Source: Methanosarcinales archaeon
GTDB taxonomy: Archaea > Halobacteriota > Methanosarcinia > Methanosarcinales > Methanogasteraceae
Direction of reading: 5' to 3'
Length of the DNA stretch: 12,036 bases
Assembly: GCA_030672605.1 (NCBI GenBank)
Contig: DAOVGE010000169.1
Location: 1 to 12,036, forward strand
Part shown: positions 6,956 through 12,036 of the stretch, piece by piece
Layout of the letters: the number at the start of each line of letters is the position of its first letter
How positions within the stretch are numbered: the stretch's first letter is position 1
Notes under the pieces: model-generated
What the model was told of the DNA's origin: nothing
The model's input: only the letters and a program-made list of their open reading frames with translations
Database searches by the model: none
Position numbers and translations under genes: made by a program

Positions 6956-6997
6956 CAGGGTAACATCATGAAGCGGGTCAGGGTGGTTGAGGGGTGG
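6956..6997 (+). repeat. right copy of cyclophilin-3'-end direct repeat (gene remnant)
   Basis: 33 of 42 bases match 4414-4455 without gaps. In frame it reads QGNIMKRVRVVEG, a normal cyclophilin C-terminus, with the stop codon changed to TGG and the frame running on to a TAA at 7027. Several differences are synonymous, so it descends from a functional but diverged cyclophilin gene rather than from a recent copy of the neighbour. Confidence 0.7.
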
Positions 6998-7016
6998 GGG
7001 CAAGTCCGGGACAAAC

Positions 7017-7967
7017 ATGGATGTGTTTAACTCAACGTCCAATAAAAGGATGATAAAGTTGGATAATAAACGACGCGGCACAAAAACGAGTTCGTTCGGA
7101 ACGTCGGGTAGGATGAACCACGATGCTACAGCATTTTATACAAGCAAGCTGTACGAAAGTCTACCGAAGGAAGAGAAGGTCGAATACGTGGAAAACCCGA
7201 TCCCGTCCGGATCCTTAAACAGAATCCTCCAAAAGTCCTCCGAATCGATGGACGAACTGTCAGATAGCAGCGTTCACCTGATGGTAACCTCTCCGCCCTA
7301 CAACGTCGGAAAGGAATACGATGAGAACTTAACTCTCGAAAACTACCGCGAATTCCTGAAGCGAGTATGGGGTGAGGTTCACAGAGTCCTTGTGCCAGGC
7401 GGACGCGCCTGCATAAACGTTGCAAACCTCGGAAGAAAGCCATACATCCCCATTCATGCAATGATTGCCGAGGACATGATCGAACTCGGATTTCTGATGC
7501 GAGGCGAGGTCATCTGGGATAAGGCGTCCAGCGCAGGTTCCTCCACCGCATGGGGGAGCTGGCAGTCCGCTTCAAACCCGACGCTCCGGGATGTGCACGA
7601 ATATATCCTGATCTTCTCCAAAAACACATTCGGTAGGAAGAAACCTCTGAAACGAGAGAATACGATATCAAGAGACGAATTTCTCGAGCTTACAAAGAGC
7701 ATCTGGACATTCCCGTCGGAATCTGCAAAGAAAATCGGGCATCCGGCACCGTTCCCGGTGGAACTGCCTTACCGGACGATTCAACTCTATACGTTCGAAG
7801 GCGAGGTCGTTCTCGATCCGTTCATGGGAAGCGGGCAGACCGCGATCGCAGCGATAAAGGAGAACCGTAGTAACGTTGGCTACGAAATTGATTGCGAGTA
7901 CGCGAAGCTCGCGGATGGGCGGGCTAAGGAGTTTCGATTGGAACTTGACTCTCCGAAGCGCTCTTGA
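7017..7967 (+). CDS. beta-class DNA methyltransferase (N4-cytosine or N6-adenine)
   Basis: Transfers a methyl group from S-adenosylmethionine to an exocyclic amino group of a base in a specific DNA site. From the ATG at 7017 it has 316 residues. Catalytic motif IV TSPPYN (91-96) precedes AdoMet-binding motif I DPFMGSGQT (267-275), the order of the beta group; the S-P-P-Y form is common in N4-cytosine enzymes but not exclusive to them. Between them lies the likely target-recognition region (about 165-250). The start is uncertain: ATGs at 7050 and 7113 are in frame, and the first 32 residues look disordered, so 7113 (MNHDATAFYTSKLYESL) is a real alternative. No restriction endonuclease is recognised nearby. 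Base composition resembles the host genes rather than the AT-rich island; it is convergent with the next gene, with 12 bases between stops. Confidence 0.88.
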   Translation: MDVFNSTSNKRMIKLDNKRRGTKTSSFGTSGRMNHDATAFYTSKLYESLPKEEKVEYVENPIPSGSLNRILQKSSESMDELSDSSVHLMVTSPPYNVGKEYDENLTLENYREFLKRVWGEVHRVLVPGGRACINVANLGRKPYIPIHAMIAEDMIELGFLMRGEVIWDKASSAGSSTAWGSWQSASNPTLRDVHEYILIFSKNTFGRKKPLKRENTISRDEFLELTKSIWTFPSESAKKIGHPAPFPVELPYRTIQLYTFEGEVVLDPFMGSGQTAIAAIKENRSNVGYEIDCEYAKLADGRAKEFRLELDSPKRS

Positions 7968-7979
7968 TTTCACAGAGAC

Positions 7980-9206
7980 TCAAGAACCCCGCGGATCCGC
8001 GATCTCCCCCGCAAGCGCAGTCGCCGCCGCGGTCTCAGGCGACGCAAGATATATGAACCCGCCGGTCCCCATCCGCCCCTTGAAGTTGCGGTTGGCAGTC
8101 GAGAGGCAGACCTCGCCCTCGCCGAGCACGCCCTGATGCGCACCAAGGCACGGACCGCACCCGGGCGGAAGTATCACAGCGCCCGCTTGAAGGAGGGTGC
8201 TTGCAACCCCTGTCTCAATCGCGGCCAGAAGCACCGATCTGGATGCGGGCGCAATGATCGTCCGAACAGCGACATGCTTCCCGCGGAGAATCTCTGCTGC
8301 CGCGTTCAGGTCGTCGAGCCTGCCGTTCGTGCACGATCCGATAAAGACCTGATCAACATGAGTCCCCAGAACGTCGGTCACAGGATGCACGTTATCAACA
8401 GCATGGGGGAGTGCGACCTGTGGCTCAAGATCAGTCACATCAAAGAAGAGTTCATCTGTGTATGTTGCATCAGAGTCGGCATAGACGCAATTGGATTGCT
8501 CTCCTGTAAAACCGAACGTCACATCGTCCGGAGGAACGATTCCCGCCTTTGCACCCATCTCAACACCCATGTTGCAGAGCGTCATTCTGCCTGCAATCGA
8601 GAGATCATTGATCGTTTCGCCATAATACTCAATCGCCTTGTATGTTGCACCCCCTGCGCCGACTCTGCCTATGAGATGCAGTGTCGCGTCCTTTGCGCTC
8701 ACCATATCCGGGAGCGCGCCGTCCACCGCGATTCTGATCGACTGCGGCACCTTGAACCAGAGCTTTCCCGATGCGAAGACCTCTGCCATCTCGGTTGCAC
8801 CGATCCCTGTTCCGAACGCTCCGAGTGCTCCGTATGTGCAGGAATGCGAGTCTGCGCCGACGATCAACATTCCGGGGCGTGCAAACCGCTCCACCATGAC
8901 TTGGTGGCAGATACCCTCACCGATCTCGAAGAGGTTGGAGATTCCCTGATTTCGCGCCCACTCTCGTATCATGCGCTGAAGCTCTGATGTAGTCTCCTTG
9001 TTTGACGGTACAATGTGATCGAACGGGATCACAATCCGGTTGGGATTCCAGACCTTGCCTGCGCCCATCTCTGTGAATGCCTTAACAGCTAGCACGCTCG
9101 TCCCATCGTGCGCCATCGCACAGTCGATATCCGCGAGCACGAAGTCGCCAGCCATGGCATCGGTTTCTGATGCCCGGCTCAGTATCTTTTCGCTGATTGT
9201 TGGAAT
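7980..9206 (-). CDS. homoaconitase / 3-isopropylmalate dehydratase-family large subunit
   Basis: Large, Fe-S-bearing subunit of a dehydratase that isomerises homocitrate-type or isopropylmalate-type acids in coenzyme B, leucine or related synthesis; a separate small subunit is needed and is not in the window. The three cluster cysteines are Cys292 in FIGSCTNGR and Cys350/Cys353 in PPGCGPCLGAH; other family blocks are FDHIVP, GEGICHQ, GADSHSCTYGALGAFGTGIGATEM and STANRNFKGRMG. The CGPCLGAHQGVL-type ending is closer to the methanogen homoaconitase (AksD/HacA type) than to LeuC. The first standard start (ATG at 9155) omits conserved residues; the open frame upstream reads PTISEKILSRASETDA, the usual N-terminus, and the only initiation site that fits is ATT at 9204-9206 with GAGGAGG eight bases before it. 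This gives 408 residues. Confidence 0.9.
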   Translation of the reverse strand: MPTISEKILSRASETDAMAGDFVLADIDCAMAHDGTSVLAVKAFTEMGAGKVWNPNRIVIPFDHIVPSNKETTSELQRMIREWARNQGISNLFEIGEGICHQVMVERFARPGMLIVGADSHSCTYGALGAFGTGIGATEMAEVFASGKLWFKVPQSIRIAVDGALPDMVSAKDATLHLIGRVGAGGATYKAIEYYGETINDLSIAGRMTLCNMGVEMGAKAGIVPPDDVTFGFTGEQSNCVYADSDATYTDELFFDVTDLEPQVALPHAVDNVHPVTDVLGTHVDQVFIGSCTNGRLDDLNAAAEILRGKHVAVRTIIAPASRSVLLAAIETGVASTLLQAGAVILPPGCGPCLGAHQGVLGEGEVCLSTANRNFKGRMGTGGFIYLASPETAAATALAGEIADPRGS

Positions 9207-9214
9207 TGTGTCGT

Positions 9215-9221
9215 CCTCCTC
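9215..9221 (-). promoter_or_regulatory. Shine-Dalgarno before the apparent ATT start
   Basis: The minus strand reads GAGGAGG, a strong match to the anti-Shine-Dalgarno, eight bases before ATT at 9206. No ATG, GTG or TTG is in frame between the upstream TAA (9243-9245) and the ATG at 9155. The site therefore decides the start at the non-AUG codon. Just upstream, GATATAATT could be a TATA element instead; in that case the mRNA would begin near the ATT. Confidence 0.55.
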
Positions 9222-9238
9222 AATTATATCCTCGATTG

Positions 9239-9266
9239 GTACTTACTCAATATTGTGTGGATATCC
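9239..9266. repeat. left arm of long-range inverted repeat
   Basis: Starts GTACTTACTCAATATTG and ends GGATATCC. Its reverse complement matches 11857-11881 almost perfectly (one substitution and small 1- and 2-base indels). The pair brackets the tldE and DUF1648 genes. Confidence 0.6.
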
Positions 9267-9276
9267 GCATACACAA

Positions 9277-9357
9277 CCACGGAATTACACAAGATTGACA
9301 CAGAAATCTTGTGGAGATGGCTGCGCCGCTGCTTCGCAGACTGTGTAATCTTGTGGT
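9277..9357. repeat. dispersed palindromic intergenic repeat, copy 1
   Basis: Outer arms ACCACGGAATTACACAA and CTGTGTAATCTTGTGGT are imperfectly complementary; inside is a perfect 9-bp hairpin CACAAGATT / AATCTTGTG with an 8-base loop, and a second small stem CTGCG / CGCAG. The same nested design recurs at 11526-11585. It lies between the divergent dehydratase and tldE genes, so it may affect both leaders. Confidence 0.65.
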
Positions 9358-9446
9358 CCCTACCACATCGTATTGAGCATGTTCCACAATTGCGTCCACG
9401 ATTGTGTTGCAGTTTGATCTTGATGTAATAGGGGCTGGGCTGTGCA

Positions 9447-9457
9447 AAAGCCTTATG
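9447..9457 (+). promoter_or_regulatory. possible TATA box of tldE
   Basis: AAAGCCTTATG is centred about 30 bases before the ATG at 9482, fitting a leaderless archaeal transcript; no Shine-Dalgarno is visible before that ATG. By eye only. Confidence 0.3.
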
Positions 9458-9481
9458 CCGATCCCACAACAACCATATCTC

Positions 9482-10807
9482 ATGATCTTCGCAGCATCCC
9501 GGGCGCTCGAATGCGCATCTCGTGCCGGTGCGGATGAGGTCGAGGTGTACTGCACCACTGACCGGTCGGTGAGTATCGCAACAAAGCTCGAGCAGATCGA
9601 GTACGCCAGTGAGTCGCTCACACGTGGCATCGGAATCCGCGCCATCGTCGCTGGTGCTGTCGGATTTGCGAGCACAAACGATGAAAAAACAATCAAGCAT
9701 GCATCCGAACTCGCGGTGACCTCGGCACGTGCATCTCTGCCAGACCCTGACTGGAGCAGTCTGCCAACACGCAGCACATACCCCGCGGTTCACGGTGTAT
9801 TCGATTCCGATATTGCCGCAATCAAACTCTCTCGATGCGTCGAGCTTGCTGTCGAGATGATCCGTGGCGTTACGTCCACAGGCGCAACCCCGACATCGGG
9901 CGGGCTCGCAGTCTCGACTGGCACAAGTCACATTATAAATACGAACGGTATCGAGCATACTGAGGAGGGTACATCAATCTCCGCATTCATCGAGTGCATC
10001 GTGAAGGACGGGGCAGGCATATCCACTGCTTATGACTTTGACGTCTCAAGAAGCCTTGATATCGATGCATTCGAGGTCGGGAGGCGTGCAGGCGAGCTTG
10101 CGAAGCAGTCATTGCACGGCGGGAGCATAGAGACCAAAAAGATGATGGTTCTCTTTGGTCCGCTCGCAATCGCAGACATCCTCGAATACACGTTCATACC
10201 ATCACTGAGCGCGGATAACGTGCAGAAAGGGCGGTCGATGCTCTCAGAGATCGGGGCAGAGGTCGGAGCAGGTGAACTGAATATCACCGATGATGGCTTG
10301 CGCAGGTGCGGAATCGGAACTGCGCAGGCTGACGACGAGGGAACGCCATCGCAGAAGACAACGATTCTCAGAGACGGGATTCTGGAGGGGCACCTGCATG
10401 ATGCGTACACGGCAGGAAAGGCAGACGCCGACACCGACACCGACATCGTGAGCACTGGAAATGCGGTGCGCTCAGGATATGGCGCAACACCGGCAATCGG
10501 CGTGCGCAATCTTGTGTTTGAGTATCCTGCAAGCGATGTTGTCGCGGAGACCAAGAGCGGCGTCTTGATTCACTCGGTGATCGGCGCACACACCGCAAAC
10601 CAGTATTCGGGGGACTTCTCAATAGAAGCCCGCAATTCTTTTCTGGTAGAGAATGGGGTGGTTACAAAGCCGATAAAATCGCTCATGATCGCCGGAAATA
10701 TCTTTGATTTGCTCAAAAAGATTGATGGCGCAGGAACAGACGTCCGTGCTGTCGGAGAGATCATTGTGCCGACGTTGCGTGTCTCTGATGTGCAGGTCGT
10801 CGGGTGA
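9482..10807 (+). CDS. pmbA: TldE/PmbA-family protein (metalloprotease partner subunit)
   Basis: 441 residues from the ATG at 9482, which gives the usual N-terminus (ASRALECASRAGADEVEVY followed by QIEYASESLTRGIGIRAIV). In bacteria TldE (PmbA) pairs with TldD, the subunit carrying the HExxxH zinc site, to cleave unfolded or modified peptides. No HExxxH is present here, which assigns the protein to the TldE side. The C-terminal blocks SGDFSIEARNSFLVENG and SLMIAGNIFDLLKKI are typical of the family. The frame extends 78 bases further upstream but that part lacks family similarity. An acidic ADADTDTDI run at about 324-332 is unusual. A tldD gene, commonly adjacent, is absent from the window. Confidence 0.9.
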   Translation: MIFAASRALECASRAGADEVEVYCTTDRSVSIATKLEQIEYASESLTRGIGIRAIVAGAVGFASTNDEKTIKHASELAVTSARASLPDPDWSSLPTRSTYPAVHGVFDSDIAAIKLSRCVELAVEMIRGVTSTGATPTSGGLAVSTGTSHIINTNGIEHTEEGTSISAFIECIVKDGAGISTAYDFDVSRSLDIDAFEVGRRAGELAKQSLHGGSIETKKMMVLFGPLAIADILEYTFIPSLSADNVQKGRSMLSEIGAEVGAGELNITDDGLRRCGIGTAQADDEGTPSQKTTILRDGILEGHLHDAYTAGKADADTDTDIVSTGNAVRSGYGATPAIGVRNLVFEYPASDVVAETKSGVLIHSVIGAHTANQYSGDFSIEARNSFLVENGVVTKPIKSLMIAGNIFDLLKKIDGAGTDVRAVGEIIVPTLRVSDVQVVG

Positions 10808-10846
10808 AACGTGAAACTTCGGATGGGTGGGGTAGGAACGGTTCCG

Positions 10847-11344
10847 ATGAAGAAACGGACATCATTACTGATACTGTTGATATTTCTGAATCTGCTTCTG
10901 GTCGTTGCATCGTGGATAATCGTCCTTCATTAATACCCCCTACTTCCCGAAGAAGTTCCAACGCATTACGGTCTTCACGGACCGCCTGATTCGTGGGGTG
11001 ACAAGAGCACAATCCTCTTCGTACCCGCGGTCCAGACCGGTTTGGCCGCGTTGCTGCTCGTGGTATCTCTTCTGATGATGCGCTATCCCGGGGTATGCAA
11101 CTTCCCTGTCGATTTAAAAACGCTTTCGGATGGGGCGAGAGATGAATTATATAATCTGGCAAGCGATTTACTCATTGCTATTGGAATTATCGTCAATCTG
11201 CTCTTTTTTTACATAGTACTAACCAATATTAATGTGGCTCTGGGTATATGGGGCGGAATAAACGGGTATGTCCTGGCTCTTGTGATTTGTTCGATTGCAG
11301 GGGCTAGTCTTTACTACGTAACAAGGATGATGGGGCTGCGTTGA
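10847..11344 (+). pseudogene. DUF1648-like membrane protein broken by an in-frame TAA
   Basis: The frame starting at ATG 10847 codes for a basic N-terminus and one hydrophobic helix (MKKRTSLLILLIFLNLLLVV...), meets TAA at 10931-10933, and continues in the same frame with YPLLPEEVPTHYGLHGPPDS and WGDKST, the hallmark of DUF1648 membrane proteins, then three more hydrophobic segments to the TGA at 11342. Without the stop the product would be about 165 residues with four membrane segments. The stop replaces roughly one residue (probably Tyr or Gln) just before the conserved LP-x-x-V-P-x-H motif. UAA is not the pyrrolysine codon. The gene is either inactivated, expressed in two pieces, or the base is a sequencing error. 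It follows tldE by 39 bases. Confidence 0.7.
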
Positions 11345-11525
11345 CCACTCTTTACACCGGCGATAAGACCAGCTATTCCGGATGTAATTGATATGTTGCA
11401 AAACACCCCTCTACAACCCCCTACAGGAATTGTACACTCCGTTTCATGATATATTGCAAATATTATATCAAGGTGCCGTACATGCTCGGGTAACTTGTGG
11501 TGGGAACCACGTACGTGTTTAGCCA

Positions 11526-11585
11526 ACCACAAGATTACACAGATTTTCACAAGATTTCTGTGTTAATCTTGTGTAATCTCGTGGT
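11526..11585. repeat. dispersed palindromic intergenic repeat, copy 2
   Basis: Outer arms: 11526-11545 (ACCACAAGATTACACAGATT) and 11565-11585 are complementary with one mismatch and one bulged base. Inner arms: CACAAGATT (11548-11556) and AATCTTGTG (11565-11573) are perfect with an 8-base loop, so two alternative hairpins share the right arm. Same family as 9277-9357. Confidence 0.75.
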
Positions 11586-11725
11586 TTTATACTCAGCGAC
11601 CGGCATAAACTGCGCTTTTTATCGACGGACCGAAAACCGATGTTGCCCACAAACAAGGGCATAAATTTTACTCATACGATTCAATCCAAATTTTTCAGCG
11701 GAATTTACGGATTTTGTGGCAGTAT

Positions 11726-11800
11726 ATTCGTGTAATTCGTGATATTCGTATGAATTCGTGATTTTAACACGAATTGCACGAATAGACGAATCCCACGAAT
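11726..11800. repeat. ATTCGTG-type palindromic repeat
   Basis: The left arm (11726-11760) is built of about 9-base units starting ATTCGT; the right arm (11768-11800) contains the complementary CACGAAT units, so the 75 bases form a long imperfect hairpin with a 7-base loop. Comparable ATTCGTG repeats are, from memory, widespread in intergenic DNA of various prokaryotes; function unknown. Confidence 0.75.
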
Positions 11801-11856
11801 TAGATGATCGACGGGTTTGAAAAGCTCAAGTTATGGCGGTGTGAAGTATATATGTG

Positions 11857-11881
11857 GATATCCACAATATTGGTAGGTACA
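11857..11881. repeat. right arm of long-range inverted repeat
   Basis: Begins GGATATCCACAATATTG and ends GGTAGGTAC; inverted relative to 9239-9266. The core GTGGATATCCAC (11855-11866) is itself a perfect palindrome. Confidence 0.6.
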
Positions 11882-11910
11882 AGGTGCCCATACACAACAG
11901 CGGAGAGCGG

Positions 11911-12036
11911 TCATATCCCGGTCCACAGGCATTTCTTGTACGATCCGACCACCATCTTCACATCCGAATCTATAACGCCCTCAATTTTACGATATCTGTC
12001 GATAAACTCCTGCAGTTCGATGATAGACCTGAACAT
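11911..12036 (-). CDS. possible Lrp/AsnC-type regulator, C-terminal fragment
   Basis: 41 codons plus stop, open to the right edge of the window. The terminal codon at the edge is ATG, but a much longer protein is more likely. The sequence reads RSIIELQEFIDRYRKIEGVI then DSDVKMVVGSYKKCLWTGI. The pattern 'x-EL-x-x-F-(I/V)-x-x-x-x-x-(I/L)-x-GV-x-x-x-x-x-x-(I/V)-V-x-x-x-K' at a C-terminus matches the ligand-binding (RAM/ACT-like) domain of Lrp/AsnC transcription factors. The evidence is short, so the family is tentative; the DNA-binding part would lie outside the window. Confidence 0.4.
   Translation of the reverse strand: MFRSIIELQEFIDRYRKIEGVIDSDVKMVVGSYKKCLWTGI

Larger units (their letters stand above)
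11345..11910. other. gene-free intergenic region rich in palindromes
   Basis: No convincing coding frame was found. The region holds the two palindromic repeats and inverted-repeat arm listed separately, a TGATATA...TATATCA inverted repeat (11448-11470) and a small hairpin GTGGT/ACCAC near 11500-11511. No RNA gene was recognised. Confidence 0.55.

Noticed and set aside
8136..8987. 283-codon + strand frame
   Set aside because: Lies entirely opposite the well-supported dehydratase gene; Cys/His/Arg-rich translation is typical of an antisense shadow.
9224..9958. 244-codon minus-strand frame
   Set aside because: Antisense to tldE and running through the palindromic repeat; Cys/Arg-rich composition without motifs.
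10931..10933. Pyrrolysine or other recoding as the explanation for the in-frame stop
   Set aside because: Pyrrolysine uses UAG; this codon is UAA and no recoding element is visible.
10804..10989. 61-codon frame overlapping the tldE stop
   Set aside because: Out of frame with the recognisable DUF1648-like coding sequence that occupies the same DNA.
11314..11550. 78-codon minus-strand frame in the repeat-rich region
   Set aside because: Crosses the palindromic repeats and shows no ribosome-binding site or recognisable pattern.
11726..11800. CRISPR array
   Set aside because: The repeated units are only about 9 bases with no spacers of regular length, and the two halves are inverted.

Overview
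The window looks like a chromosomal segment of an uncultured euryarchaeon, probably related to methanogens or anaerobic methane/alkane oxidisers (Methanomicrobia-like). This rests on an A-type ATP synthase subunit D followed by a tiny AhaG-like membrane peptide, the end of an SMC-like ATPase, a homoaconitase/isopropylmalate dehydratase large subunit of the archaeal type, a TldE/PmbA protein, TATA-like promoters close to start codons, and long intergenic regions with palindromic repeats. The lineage is inferred from gene content only. Most genes are moderately GC-rich; a block at about 4500-6950 is clearly AT-richer.

Left part (1-4455): the end of an SMC/Rad50-like ATPase, then a CcdA-type membrane redox protein, an exported protein joining a transglutaminase-like domain to a CAP/SCP-like domain, atpD plus an overlooked 43-residue membrane peptide, a convergent lipoprotein with a PKD-like domain, and a cyclophilin-type prolyl isomerase.

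Central island (about 4456-6955): three tightly packed AT-rich genes on the + strand. The first is a 180-residue protein of unknown function, the second combines TPR-like helices with a winged-helix-like segment, and the third, 248 residues long, has the length and strand/helix layout of a highly diverged PCNA-like DNA sliding clamp. The island lies between the intact cyclophilin 3' end and a diverged second copy of that 3' end (42 bp, 33 identical), so it looks like an inserted cassette or the scar of a recombination between cyclophilin homologues. A beta-class DNA methyltransferase without a visible restriction partner lies just outside. The clamp-bearing cassette is the best candidate for a new system.

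Right part (7980-12036): a homoaconitase-family large subunit on the minus strand whose conserved N-terminus can be recovered only if translation begins at a non-AUG codon (ATT with a good Shine-Dalgarno); a divergent tldE/pmbA; a DUF1648-like membrane protein broken by one in-frame TAA; a gene-free stretch of about 570 bp full of palindromic repeats; and the 3' end of a possible Lrp/AsnC-type regulator. Two dispersed repeat families and a 25-28 bp inverted repeat frame the tldE-DUF1648 segment. No RNA genes or CRISPR arrays were seen.
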